Shown piece by piece: positions 34,450 to 43,098 of a DNA stretch of 64,000 nt (position 1 is its first letter; each line of letters starts with the position of its first letter). The DNA comes from CAYYWP01 sp050176585. Its GTDB lineage: Bacteria > Desulfobacterota > Binatia > HRBIN30 > CADEER01. The stretch lies in assembly GCA_050176585.1 (NCBI GenBank), contig JBFXHX010000018.1:1-64000 (forward strand). Direction: 5' to 3'. The notes under the pieces were generated by a model. The model saw only the letters and a program-made list of their open reading frames with translations, searched no databases and was not told the DNA's origin. Made by a program: the position numbers and the translations under genes.

Positions 34450-35711
34450 GCCGCGGGTGGCGTGCGCGCATAGCCCGAATCGCCGCCGTCGTCGCATTTG
34501 GCGTCGGCATGGCGCATCCGGTTGCGGCGCAGCCGGCCGTCAATTGGAACGCCGTCATGCGCGCGCTCGGCGGCGCGCTCGATTCTTGGCGGCTCTCGCC
34601 GTTGGGCGGCCCGCGGAACACGCCTGGGGCGCCGACCCGCACCATGCGCCCGACGCGCACGCCCACGTCGACACGCCCGGCGACCGCAACCCGCACGGGG
34701 ACCGCGACGCGCACGGAGACGAGGACCCGTCCCGCCACGCGAACGGGGACCCCGACCCGCACGATCACCAACACGCGCGTCCCGAGCTTTACGCGGACTC
34801 CGCGCCCCACCGCGACACCGGTCCCGACGCTGGCGAACGACGGGCAGATCTCGTTCCTCGCCACCGCGCAGGGCGTTCCTCCCGCCCAGAAACTGGCCTC
34901 GGCTCTGCTTGTGTTTCCTTACATCGCGACCAGCTCGACCCAGGATACGCGCATCGAGCTGATGAACATGTCGGATCGCGACGTCGAGTTGCAGTGCTTC
35001 TACGTACGGCAGAGCGACTGCATCGAGGTCGGGTTCTTCGTCCGGCTCACGCCGCAACAACCTCTGTCGTGGCTGGCGAACGACGGGGCCAGCAATCCCC
35101 TGACGTTGACCGCGGTGCCACCGTTCGACGGCCCCGGCGAGCTCAAGTGCGCGGTTGCTGCCGAACGCCCCGAGTTGAGCGCGCACAACGCCATTCAGGG
35201 GCGTGCGCTCGTCTACGATCGGTTCTCCGGCGAGACCGTTGGCTATGACGCCGTCGGATTCCAGCGCCTGAGCCCCGGTACGTACAACGGCATCATCGAT
35301 CTGGACGGCTTTACGTACGAGCAGTGCCCCGACCGGCTGCATTTCGTCGTGCTCACCCGTCAAACAGGCGGGCCCTCCAGCGAGCTGATCACGGTGCCCT
35401 GTGCGGAGGACCTGCTCTTCCAGACGCCCACCGAGACGACCGTGCAGCTCGCGATCATCAACGAGTTCGAGCAGGTGTTTTCATCCTCGTACCGCCTGAA
35501 GTGCATGAGCAGCCAGTCGTTCTCGCGCTTCGGGACGCTCGGGAAATCGACCCTCGGCACCGACACCGCTCACCTGATCGTCCGCGGCGTGTCTTCACCG
35601 CTCATCGGTCTGGTGATCGATCGCTTCAACGGGCAGAACAACACGCTGCACACTACGGCAAACGAGCCCTTCCTCGAGGGCGGGCGCGACTCGCGCGTGA
35701 TCTTCCCCTGA
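34446..35711 (+). CDS. Secreted paralog with Thr/Arg/Pro-rich linker
   Basis: A 421-residue exported protein with a signal peptide (about 1-29, ending VAA) and a short helical region. A roughly 65-residue linker follows (about residues 57-122), made of repeated TRTPT-, TRPAT- and TRTGT-type units, and then a C-terminal domain homologous to the whole upstream protein. Such linkers are usually extended and may be O-glycosylated or span cell-wall material. The C-terminal domain keeps the N-M-S sequon at the place where the partner has N-L-T. Function unknown. The overlap with the upstream gene suggests paralogs from duplication with a linker gained or lost. Confidence 0.8.
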   Translation: MSRGWRARIARIAAVVAFGVGMAHPVAAQPAVNWNAVMRALGGALDSWRLSPLGGPRNTPGAPTRTMRPTRTPTSTRPATATRTGTATRTETRTRPATRTGTPTRTITNTRVPSFTRTPRPTATPVPTLANDGQISFLATAQGVPPAQKLASALLVFPYIATSSTQDTRIELMNMSDRDVELQCFYVRQSDCIEVGFFVRLTPQQPLSWLANDGASNPLTLTAVPPFDGPGELKCAVAAERPELSAHNAIQGRALVYDRFSGETVGYDAVGFQRLSPGTYNGIIDLDGFTYEQCPDRLHFVVLTRQTGGPSSELITVPCAEDLLFQTPTETTVQLAIINEFEQVFSSSYRLKCMSSQSFSRFGTLGKSTLGTDTAHLIVRGVSSPLIGLVIDRFNGQNNTLHTTANEPFLEGGRDSRVIFP

Positions 35712-35740
35712 TCGGGACGCACCTGCGTCGGCAGTTTGCC

Positions 35741-35768
35741 TTGCCGTCGGTCCGCGGCGCCGTATAAT
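35741..35768 (+). promoter_or_regulatory. Sigma-70-like promoter with perfect TATAAT
   Basis: TTGCCG (35741-35746) and a perfect TATAAT (35763-35768) are 16 bp apart. The predicted transcription start (about 35775-35777) coincides with the GTG of the small gene that follows, so the message could be leaderless. Confidence 0.62.
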
Positions 35769-35776
35769 GCCGCCCC

Positions 35777-35917
35777 GTGCGGGAGTTTGTGTACGGGCTG
35801 ATACTCGGTGCCGCGGCGATGTACTGCTTCGAGTACCTCGATGCGCCGGGGGTGTTGGCGTATCTGAACAGCGCGACCGAATCGGCCGTTCAATCGACGC
35901 ACGGCTATTCGCGTTGA
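35777..35917 (+). CDS. Small membrane protein, 46 residues, unknown
   Basis: A short open frame starting GTG 35777 (VREFVYGLILGAAAMYCF) and ending TGA 35917. It has one hydrophobic segment (about residues 4-17) followed by a soluble tail EYLDAPGVLAYLNSATESAV. The region reads like a genuine small membrane protein: sensible composition and an ideal promoter directly in front. No ribosome site precedes it, in line with leaderless translation. It is convergent with the thrombospondin-repeat gene, whose stop lies 6 bp beyond. Confidence 0.55.
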   Translation: MREFVYGLILGAAAMYCFEYLDAPGVLAYLNSATESAVQSTHGYSR

Positions 35918-35923
35918 GCGCGC

Positions 35924-36736
35924 TCAGCCCCCGAGGGCGAGGACGCGGCGGCCGCACCCCGAGCGCACGGCGTCCTGCAGTAGCAGCTTGATCTCGGACT
36001 TGCCGAGATTGCCCTCCTGCCGCAGCGCCTTCAGGTAACGCGCTACGCAGTGCACGTACGCGCGCTGGTTCGGCCATTCCTCGCCGCTGGACGGCCCGTC
36101 GCACGGGCACGTTTGTGCCAGCGCACACCCGTCGTGTAGCACGGGATCGCCGGGCGAAGTGTCCGGGCACGCGTCGCAGGAGTCACCCACGTCGTCGCCG
36201 TCGGTATCCGTCTGGGTGGCGGTGGCGAGCGCCGGGCAGTTGTCCGATGCGTCGCTCACGCCGTCGCCGTCGACATCCGGAGCGCGGCTGACCTCCGGGA
36301 TGGCCACCAAGGTGATGGCAAACCGGCTGCGGACGCCTTGGGGGGACAAGAGGTGCAAGCGGATCTCGCCGGGTTTGGATGACTGTCGGCGCCCGCTGGT
36401 CAATAGAATCGGCACCCCATTGAACCGCGCGTCGATCACCATCGCCAGGCGACCGTCGGCGAAGCGCTGCAGAAATCCGGAGCCTGCGATGTTCGTGCTC
36501 GGGCCGCTCCAGCGCAAGCCGGTGACCGCTTCCACGGCGTAATCCGTGCCGGGCAAGATACTGACGTCGAAGACGCCCGTCAGCGGTTCGCTGCGGCTCT
36601 CGGCTGGATCGCACCCCTCGCAGCGCGTGACCAACCGGCTCTCCGGCGCGAGCACGTACCGCACGGTATCTGCGGCTGCCGACCGCCCCCAAGCTCCCGC
36701 AACCGCCAGCGCGAGCAGAAACCCTTGCCAGCGCAT
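35924..36736 (-). CDS. Secreted protein with thrombospondin type 3 calcium-binding repeats
   Basis: A 270-residue exported protein. ATG 36736 gives a good signal peptide (about 1-22, ending SAAA). An N-terminal beta domain of unknown family is followed by type 3 repeats with Asp-rich loops, DVDGDGVSDASDNCP and DTDGDDVGDSCDACP, which bind calcium extracellularly. Behind these comes a Cys-containing C-terminal helical part. Eight or more cysteines suggest disulfides. Such repeats are common on surface proteins of myxobacterial and related genomes. Function unknown. Confidence 0.8.
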   Translation of the reverse strand: MRWQGFLLALAVAGAWGRSAAADTVRYVLAPESRLVTRCEGCDPAESRSEPLTGVFDVSILPGTDYAVEAVTGLRWSGPSTNIAGSGFLQRFADGRLAMVIDARFNGVPILLTSGRRQSSKPGEIRLHLLSPQGVRSRFAITLVAIPEVSRAPDVDGDGVSDASDNCPALATATQTDTDGDDVGDSCDACPDTSPGDPVLHDGCALAQTCPCDGPSSGEEWPNQRAYVHCVARYLKALRQEGNLGKSEIKLLLQDAVRSGCGRRVLALGG

Positions 36737-36822
36737 GGCGCGACGATACGCCCGAGGCTCAGCAGTGGCAAGTGCAAAGAAAACCGGCGGCATCGCGTGC
36801 CGCGGCTGGACGCGCTAGGAGA

Positions 36823-36996
36823 TCACGGGACCGATGTCCCGTTGGCCGCGCGCTTGGGCTTGGTGACGACGACCACGTCTTGGCCGTTCACGCGCACTGT
36901 GCGCCGATCGTTCACCGATGGGCGCGCGGCCGACTTCCGCGCCCGGTCCTCCCGCCATTTGCGCAGCTGGTCCTCGAGATCGCCGCCTTTCGGCAT
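36823..36996 (-). CDS. Small basic protein, 57 residues, unknown
   Basis: MPKGGDLEDQLRKWREDRARK begins a charged helix; the tail DDRRTVRVNGQDVVVV-like segment (actual NDRRTVRVNGQDVVVV) looks like a beta hairpin, followed by KPKR. The ATG 36996 is preceded by AAGGAGGAGGGA, a very strong ribosome site, which argues that this is a real gene. It follows rpoD by 56 bp on the same strand. No known family was recognised. Confidence 0.6.
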   Translation of the reverse strand: MPKGGDLEDQLRKWREDRARKSAARPSVNDRRTVRVNGQDVVVVTKPKRAANGTSVP

Positions 36997-37052
36997 TCCC
37001 TCCTCCTTGCTCCCCTCCACCACGATGTTCTGGCTGTCAGGCCGGCTGTTCC

Positions 37053-38828
37053 TCAGTTGCCGACGAACGACTCGATGGATCGAGCGCGACTGGGATGGCG
37101 CAGCTTGCGCAATGCCTTGGCCTCGATCTGTCGAATTCTCTCGCGCGTGACTGCGAACCGCTGCCCCACTTCCTCGAGGGTGTAGTCCGATTTTTCCCCG
37201 ATGCCGAACCGCATACGCAGGATCTGTTCCTCGCGCGGCGTGAGCGTGGCCAGCACCTTGCGGGTCTGTTCCTCGAGGCTGGTGTACACCGCCGCGTCGG
37301 CGGGTGAGACGGTCTGCCGGTCCTCGACAAAGTCGCCCAGCGAGCTCTCTTCCTCATCGCCGATCGGCGTCTCGAGTGACACCGGCTCCTTGACGATGCG
37401 GAGCACGTTGCGGACCTTGTCGAGCGGCATCTCCATCTTCGCGGCGATTTCTTCCGGCGTCGGCTCCCGTCCCAACTGTTGCACCAGATACCGAGAGGAC
37501 CGCACCACCTTGTTGATCGTCTCGATCATGTGCACGGGAATGCGAATCGTGCGCGCCTGATCGGCGATCGCGCGGCTCACCGACTGGCGAATCCACCAGG
37601 TGGCGTATGTCGAGAATTTATAGCCGCGTTGATACTCGAACTTTTCGACCGCGCGCATCAGGCCGATGTTGCCCTCCTGCACGAGGTCGAGGAAGCCCAA
37701 CCCGCGGTTCGTGTACCGCTTGGCAATGCTGACCACGAGGCGCAGGTTGGCCTCGATCAGGCGTTTCTGGCCATCCTGAGCCTTGAACTCGCCCTGGCGG
37801 ATGATGCGGAGCGTCTGCGACAGGCGCTCCTGGGGCATGCCGATCTCGCCCTCGAGGTCGCCGATCTGCTTGCGCGCCGCTTTCAGCTCGTCGACGAGTC
37901 GGCGCGCCTCCTCGAGGCCTACGCGCAGCTGCCGCGCGGCGGCTGCCGCCTGGCGGCTGTCGTCGCTCTTCACGCGCGGCGCCAGCCGCAGCACCTGTGG
38001 GGCCGTCTGCCGGGTTCGCTTTTCGATCGCGGCGATCAGGTCGTACTGTTGGTCGAGCACGCGCTCGGCCTTCTTCAGTTTCTCCACCACGGTCGTGATG
38101 TGCCGCTTGCCGAGCTGAAGCTCGTCCAGCACGCGCCGCACCCGCTGCTCGGCGGCGGCCAGCTTGCGGGCGAGTTGCGGCGACGGGCGCTTTAGCTTCC
38201 GCCCGGCTTCGTGGAGTTGCGTGCGCTCGGTGGCCGCCTTGCGCAGCTTCTCCAGCACCTTGAGGATCGCGCCGTCGGTGGCCTGCGCCTCTTCGCCGCC
38301 TTCCTCTTGGGAGTCGTCCTCGGCCTCCTCGTCCTGCAGCTCGCGTTCGCTCAGCTCTCCGGCTTTGATCCGATCGGCGAGCTCGAGGAGGTAGTTGATC
38401 ACGAAGGGGTGGTTCAGCACGTTCTCGCGAACCTGCTTTTCACCTTCCTCGATCTGCTTGGCGATCTCGACCTCTTGTTCCCGGGTCAGGAGGGAGACGG
38501 CCCCGATTTCCTGGAGGTACATTCGGACTGGGTCCGATGTGTCCTCGGCAAAGCCGCCGCTGCTGGCCGGCGCCGGCGGACGCTCTTCGCGCTCCTCCTC
38601 GGTCCATTCAGCGTCCTTCTCGGGGACGTCTTTGCCGAGGCCAGCCTCGGCGAGAGACTCGACACTCTCGACGTCGATCTCGCCCAGCATGGAGATCACG
38701 CCATCGATCTCTTCGGTTGCACCGTCGCTCTGTCCCATGCGTTCGCCGATCTCGTCGAACGAACGCGTGTGTGCCTTGCTGTCGTCCGCGAGCTTGCGCG
38801 CCTTCGCGTGGGAACGATTACGCTCCAT
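37053..38828 (-). CDS. rpoD: RNA polymerase primary sigma factor RpoD
   Basis: A 591-residue sigma-70 family protein that directs RNA polymerase to housekeeping promoters. Region 1.2 (DPVRMYLQEIGAVSLLTREQE) is near residue 98, a long acidic and charged non-conserved region follows, region 2 has FSTYATWWIRQSVSRAI, region 3 EPVSLETPIG and region 4.2 TLEEVGQRFAVTRERIRQIE near the C-terminus. The N-terminal region 1.1 is short and acidic. dnaG, often next to rpoD, is absent from the window. A plausible promoter with an inverted repeat lies about 190 bp upstream. ATG 38828 follows GAAGGACT. Confidence 0.95.
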   Translation of the reverse strand: MERNRSHAKARKLADDSKAHTRSFDEIGERMGQSDGATEEIDGVISMLGEIDVESVESLAEAGLGKDVPEKDAEWTEEEREERPPAPASSGGFAEDTSDPVRMYLQEIGAVSLLTREQEVEIAKQIEEGEKQVRENVLNHPFVINYLLELADRIKAGELSERELQDEEAEDDSQEEGGEEAQATDGAILKVLEKLRKAATERTQLHEAGRKLKRPSPQLARKLAAAEQRVRRVLDELQLGKRHITTVVEKLKKAERVLDQQYDLIAAIEKRTRQTAPQVLRLAPRVKSDDSRQAAAAARQLRVGLEEARRLVDELKAARKQIGDLEGEIGMPQERLSQTLRIIRQGEFKAQDGQKRLIEANLRLVVSIAKRYTNRGLGFLDLVQEGNIGLMRAVEKFEYQRGYKFSTYATWWIRQSVSRAIADQARTIRIPVHMIETINKVVRSSRYLVQQLGREPTPEEIAAKMEMPLDKVRNVLRIVKEPVSLETPIGDEEESSLGDFVEDRQTVSPADAAVYTSLEEQTRKVLATLTPREEQILRMRFGIGEKSDYTLEEVGQRFAVTRERIRQIEAKALRKLRHPSRARSIESFVGN

Positions 38829-39012
38829 AGTCCTTCACCTGCTCACCCTCCAACGCTCGGGTCTGGCGACCGCCCGCTGGCGCACGGTGGAACAGGGCTC
38901 CGTGGCAGCGAGGGATGCGCGCGATCGCTCTGGAGTGCTCGACACCGGGGAATTGTCTAACGGTCGGCGCAGAAAACGGGTCGCCATCCGGGTGGAGAGG
39001 CCCAATTATCAG

Positions 39013-39039
39013 CCAAGGCACTATTAAACGGGGCCTTGG
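39013..39039. promoter_or_regulatory. Inverted repeat CCAAGGC-N13-GCCTTGG over the rpoD -10 region
   Basis: Perfect seven-base arms at 39013-39019 and 39033-39039 flank the candidate -10 element TTTAAT of the rpoD promoter. It could be an operator for a dimeric regulator, or a hairpin ending transcription from the inositol phosphate synthase gene upstream. Confidence 0.4.
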
Positions 39040-39049
39040 GACGAGTCAA
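39023..39049 (-). promoter_or_regulatory. Candidate rpoD promoter
   Basis: Minus strand TTGACT (39049-39044) and TTTAAT (39028-39023) each match five of six consensus bases; the spacing is 15 bp, shorter than usual. Shifting to TAATAG gives 17 bp spacing but a poorer -10. Confidence 0.42.
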
Positions 39050-39103
39050 GGCCGATCCCAGCAAGCAGGAGAAAATCGCCTCTCTCGGCTGCGCTTGCCC
39101 GGT

Positions 39104-40414
39104 TCAGTCGTAATACTCGAGCCCGAGGTGTGTGATCAGCTCTTCGCCCCGTAGATGGCGGAGGGTGTTCTTCAATTTCATCAGCTGAATGAACAGATCG
39201 TGCTCGGGATACAGGCCTGGAGCCGTCTGCGGGCTCTTGAAATAGAAGGAGAGCCATTCCTGCACCCCATGCATGCCAGCTCGCTGGGCGAGATCGAGGA
39301 ACAGCGCCAGGTCGAGGACCAGCGGCGCGGCCAGGATCGAATCGCGGCAAAGGAAATTCACCTTGATTTGCATGGGGTAGCCAAGCCACCCGAAGACGTC
39401 GATGTTGTCCCAGCCCTCTTTGTTGTCGCCGCGGGGCGGGTAGTAGTGGATGCTGACGCGGTGGACGTAATCGCCGTACAATTCCGGGTGCAGGTCCTGG
39501 CGCAAAATGACGTCGAGCACCGAGAGCTTGCTCTCCTCCTTGGTGCGAAAGGAAGAAGGCTCGTCGAGTACCTCGCCGTCCCGATTCCCCAGGATGTTGG
39601 TCGAGAACCAGCCCTGCAGGCCGAGCATGCGCGCCTTCAGGCCAGGTGCGATGATCGTCTTCATCAGCGTCTGGCCGGTTTTGAAGTCCTTCCCGCAGAT
39701 CGGCACGCCCCGCACCTGCGCCAGCTCGATCATTGCCGGGATGTCGCTGGTCAAGTTGGGCGCGCCGTTCGCGAACGGGATGCCGAGGCGCAGCGCGGCG
39801 TAGGCGTAGAGCATGCTCGGGGCGATGGCGGGGTCGTTGCCTCGCAGACCCGCTTCGAAGCTGCGCAGACTCCCGTGCACCGGTTCGGGACGGAGGAAGC
39901 TCTCTGTGCTGCCGCACCAGATCATCACCAGGCGGTCTGCGCCGGTGCGGGCGCGGAATGCCTCGATGTCGGCCATCAACTGCTCGGCGAGCGCCATTTT
40001 GGTCGCGCCGCTTTTCACGTGCGGGCCGTTCAGCCGCTTCACGTAGTGCGGATCGAACGCCGCGGGCCAAGGTGACAGGGCCTCGAGCTCGTCGCGCACG
40101 CGCCCGAGCAGGGTCGCATCGACCACGCCGGCCTTTAACGCGCTTTGGTAGCAGTTGTCGGGAAAGATGTCCCAGGCGCCAAAGACCAGATCGTCGAGGC
40201 CCGCCAACGGGACAAAGTCGCGAATGAGCGGTGTGCGATTGTCGGTCCGCTTGCCGAGCCGGATCGTGCCGAGCTGCGTGAGCGACCCGATCGGCCGCGC
40301 CAGGCCCTTGCGCGCGAGCTCGACGCCGGCGATCAGCGTCGTGCTGACGGCGCCGAGGCCGGGTAGTAGAACACCGAGACGACCCTCGGCCGGAGCAATG
40401 GGCACCAATGCCAT
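39104..40414 (-). CDS. ino1: Inositol-3-phosphate synthase
   Basis: A 436-residue NAD-dependent enzyme converting glucose 6-phosphate to myo-inositol 3-phosphate. The N-terminal Rossmann region GVLLPGLGAVSTTLIAG, the segment VMIWCGSTESF, PFANGAPNLTSDIP, the catalytic GKDFKTGQT with its Lys, and SIHYYPPRGDNKEGWDN with NVDVFGWL-like sequence (actual IDVFGWLGY) are typical. Product would feed inositol phospholipids, or solutes such as di-inositol phosphate. An inositol monophosphatase-family gene lies at 53124. It is upstream of rpoD on the same strand and divergent from an M23 peptidase. Confidence 0.95.
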   Translation of the reverse strand: MALVPIAPAEGRLGVLLPGLGAVSTTLIAGVELARKGLARPIGSLTQLGTIRLGKRTDNRTPLIRDFVPLAGLDDLVFGAWDIFPDNCYQSALKAGVVDATLLGRVRDELEALSPWPAAFDPHYVKRLNGPHVKSGATKMALAEQLMADIEAFRARTGADRLVMIWCGSTESFLRPEPVHGSLRSFEAGLRGNDPAIAPSMLYAYAALRLGIPFANGAPNLTSDIPAMIELAQVRGVPICGKDFKTGQTLMKTIIAPGLKARMLGLQGWFSTNILGNRDGEVLDEPSSFRTKEESKLSVLDVILRQDLHPELYGDYVHRVSIHYYPPRGDNKEGWDNIDVFGWLGYPMQIKVNFLCRDSILAAPLVLDLALFLDLAQRAGMHGVQEWLSFYFKSPQTAPGLYPEHDLFIQLMKLKNTLRHLRGEELITHLGLEYYD

Positions 40415-40529
40415 GGCGCGAGCTGCTTAGAAGGTTAAGTTCCTCAAGGCAAGGTAGCGCGCGGAAGCACCTTGACTTGGTCACTGGCTTCGGGAACGGT
40501 TCCGCCATGCTCTCGCGGGGTGGGCGACG

Positions 40530-41933
40530 GTGAGGTTGGGCGGCTGGATTCTCGGCGGTGCGCTCCTCGTGCTCGCACTCGGCTCGGTGTGGTGGCTCAA
40601 GCTGGAACCGGAGGGCCCGCAGATCGAGTTCGTTCGGCTACCGGAGTTGGTCGGCCGCACCATCAGCGGCGAGGTGACGGTGCGCACGCGGGGACGTCCC
40701 GGGCTGCGATGGATCGAGGTCAATTTGCTCGCCGGAGGGCAGACGGTGCCACTGTACCGCGAAGAGCTGGTGGGCGAGACGGCGCACGCGAACGAGCGCA
40801 AGGTGCATTTCGACGCCGACCTATCTACGACCGGCCTGCGCGAGGGACCCGCGGCGATCGAAGTGGCGGCCGATACGTACGCCTGGCACCTTTTCGGCGG
40901 CAATCGCGGCGCGCGCGCGACGCGTGACATCACCGTCGACCTCACGCCACCGCGAGTCGACCTGTTGACAACCCAGCACAACATGCGGCTCGGCGGCGCC
41001 GCGCTCGCCGTGTTCACCGTCACTCCCGACGCGGTCGACGCCGGAGTCGCCGTGGAGTCGTATTACTTCCCGGCCGTGCGCGGCTATTTCGCGGATGCAA
41101 ATGCCGCGTTCGCGGTGTTTGCCGTTCCGCAAGATCTCAGCCCGCAAGCGCGCCCGAAGGTTCGCGCCACCGATGCCGCCGGAAACGCCACGGAAGTGGA
41201 GCTGCCGGTCGCGATCAAGGCGCGCCACTTCCCCGAGCGGCAAATGGCGATCGACGACGTGTTTTTGCAGCGCAAGGTGCCCGAGATCCTGTCGAAAGTC
41301 GGGCGGCCCGTACCCGCCGACCTGCGCGAGGGCTACTTGATCGTGAACCGCGACGTGCGCCGCGAATCCGAGGAGAAGATCGACGCGATTACCGCGAAGT
41401 CCGCGCCCGAACCCCTGTGGACGGGCGCGTTCCGCCGCCAGTCCAACGCCGCGCCGATGAGCGCCTTCGCCGATCGCCGCTTCTACGTCTACAAGGGCGA
41501 GACCATCGATCGCCAGACGCACCTCGGGTACGACCTGGCGTCGTTGAAACGCGCTCCGGTCGAAGCGACGCAGACCGGCACGGTGGTGTTTGCCGGCTAC
41601 CTCGGCATTTACGGCGACAGCGTCGTGATCGATCACGGTCTCGGCGTATTCTCCCTCTACGGTCACCTGAGCAGTATTGGCGTACGCGAGGGGCAGACCG
41701 TGCAAGTCGGGGAGCCGATCGGACAGACCGGTGAATCCGGGCTCGCGGGAGGCGATCATCTGCATTTTTCGATCGTCCTACGCGGCACCCACGTCGATCC
41801 CGTGGAGTGGTGGGACCCGCTGTGGATGCGCGACCACATCGAGCGCCCCCTGGCGAGCTTGCCTGCGGCGAAGGCGGCGCAAGCGGCCGCGCCTCCCGCT
41901 GCCGAGGCCAGCGATGGCGAAGGCCAGCGCTGA
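40530..41933 (+). CDS. M23 family metallopeptidase, membrane-anchored
   Basis: A 467-residue protein with one N-terminal membrane segment (about 4-22) and a large periplasmic part. The C-terminal LytM/M23 domain has zinc ligands in HLGYD (His331, Asp335) and HLH (His410, His412), all intact, so it should be an active peptidoglycan endopeptidase. The middle contains beta-rich domains of unknown type. The frame starts with GTG 40530. Its end overlaps the next gene by 20 bases. Likely role: cleavage of peptide cross-links during growth or division. Confidence 0.9.
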   Translation: MRLGGWILGGALLVLALGSVWWLKLEPEGPQIEFVRLPELVGRTISGEVTVRTRGRPGLRWIEVNLLAGGQTVPLYREELVGETAHANERKVHFDADLSTTGLREGPAAIEVAADTYAWHLFGGNRGARATRDITVDLTPPRVDLLTTQHNMRLGGAALAVFTVTPDAVDAGVAVESYYFPAVRGYFADANAAFAVFAVPQDLSPQARPKVRATDAAGNATEVELPVAIKARHFPERQMAIDDVFLQRKVPEILSKVGRPVPADLREGYLIVNRDVRRESEEKIDAITAKSAPEPLWTGAFRRQSNAAPMSAFADRRFYVYKGETIDRQTHLGYDLASLKRAPVEATQTGTVVFAGYLGIYGDSVVIDHGLGVFSLYGHLSSIGVREGQTVQVGEPIGQTGESGLAGGDHLHFSIVLRGTHVDPVEWWDPLWMRDHIERPLASLPAAKAAQAAAPPAAEASDGEGQR

Positions 41934-43095
41934 AGATTCGCAAGCGGCGGGCGAGCGCCGGCTCGCAGAGTGGGGCGTCGCGCCCGAGGCGGACCCGCAA
42001 GCGCTGGGCCCGTGGATTGGACGAGATGCGCTGGCGGATCTCGCCATCGCCGCGCGCCTGGGCGCCATTGCCACCGAGACCAGCGCGCGGGTCCTCCAGG
42101 ACCTGATGAGCCGCGCCGGCGAGAAGCGAGTCCGCCGGGAGGCCAAGCGAGCGCTGTATCGCCTCGAGCAACGCGGGGTCGCGATCCCGCGCGCGGCGGA
42201 AGCGGCTGCGCCCGCTGCGCCGCTGCTGGCGCCAACCATCGAGGGCTGGGCTTCGCCGGTCGACGGTCATGGCGACCAGCTCCTGTGGCTCGGCCGCCCG
42301 CAACCCGGGGGAGTCGTGCACCTGTTCGGGATCGCAAACGACCCCGCCGGACTGCGCGAGGTGGCCCTGCACACCATCACGCGCAAGGCGCTGCGCGCGC
42401 TGCGGGCGGAGCTCGAACGAAAGAACCAGGTGAAGCTGGTGGAGATGGACTGGCGCCACGTCGATTTCGTGCTCCATCGAGCCTTTGGGTGGGCGCGCGA
42501 ACACGGCACGCGGATGGAGGGCGACTATCCCGCGCTGCGCGCGCAGTTCAGCCGCCAAGCGCCGTTCGAGAGCGAGCCGCCGGGACAACGCGACGGACTC
42601 GAGGCGGCACTGGTCAGCGCGCCGCAAGCGTTGACCCAGTCCGCGGAGCTCCTGTCAGAGCCGGAATTCCGCACCTGGTTTCGCTCCGCGGAGGAGCTCA
42701 AGCCGTTTCTCGACGAGCTCGCAGCGGTGCGGGACAGCCCGCTGGTGCTGAACGCGGCCCAGCAACAAGAGCGGTACGAGCAGATCACCGCGCGCGCCAT
42801 CGAGAGCGTGTTCGGCGGCGCCCACCGCGATTCCTGGTCGCGGCGCTTGGCGGAGATGGCGACCTACCTGGCGGCGTCAGGCCGCCGGCAGCAATCGGCA
42901 CAGGCGTTCGCAGTTGCACGGGCTTTGGCGGAAAACGGCGCGCCACGTGACCTGCCGTTCTGCAGCCAACTCGGGCGCATCAGCCTCACATTCTTTTTTC
43001 AGCAGGCCGTCCAAGACGACCAAGAGCGCCAGCGTTCCTCGCTGGTGCTCACGCCGCAGGAAGCACTGCGCCAGCGGCAGCGCGAGCGGCGCTAG
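41914..43095 (+). CDS. Conserved-looking soluble protein of unknown function
   Basis: A 393-residue protein without signal or membrane segment, rich in Ala, Arg, Glu and Gln and mostly helical. The N-terminal part (WIGRDALADLAIAARLGAIA; VRREAKRALYRLEQRGVAIP) reads like stacked helices of a HEAT-like type; the central part has alternating strands (GDQLLWLGRPQPGGVVHLFG). It begins inside the end of the M23 gene (20-base overlap), so translation is probably coupled. Coupling with a cell-wall hydrolase hints at a regulatory or nucleic-acid-related role, but no family was recognised. Confidence 0.7.
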   Translation: MAKASAEDSQAAGERRLAEWGVAPEADPQALGPWIGRDALADLAIAARLGAIATETSARVLQDLMSRAGEKRVRREAKRALYRLEQRGVAIPRAAEAAAPAAPLLAPTIEGWASPVDGHGDQLLWLGRPQPGGVVHLFGIANDPAGLREVALHTITRKALRALRAELERKNQVKLVEMDWRHVDFVLHRAFGWAREHGTRMEGDYPALRAQFSRQAPFESEPPGQRDGLEAALVSAPQALTQSAELLSEPEFRTWFRSAEELKPFLDELAAVRDSPLVLNAAQQQERYEQITARAIESVFGGAHRDSWSRRLAEMATYLAASGRRQQSAQAFAVARALAENGAPRDLPFCSQLGRISLTFFFQQAVQDDQERQRSSLVLTPQEALRQRQRERR

Positions 43096-43098
43096 CCG

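Larger units (their letters stand above)
38829..39103. other. Leader and intergenic region upstream of rpoD
   Basis: No coding frame was recognised in these 275 bp. The region holds a candidate promoter (39023-39049, minus strand) and an inverted repeat (39013-39039), leaving a predicted untranslated leader of about 185 bases before rpoD. Confidence 0.5.

Noticed and set aside
34239..35363. 374-codon minus-strand frame opposite the secreted paralogs
   Set aside because: No homology or signal; the plus-strand paralogs align to each other and have signal peptides.
35767..35991. ATG-started frame overlapping the TATAAT box
   Set aside because: It would begin inside the -10 element, and its product is Arg/Gly-rich with no structure; the GTG 35777 frame is more plausible.
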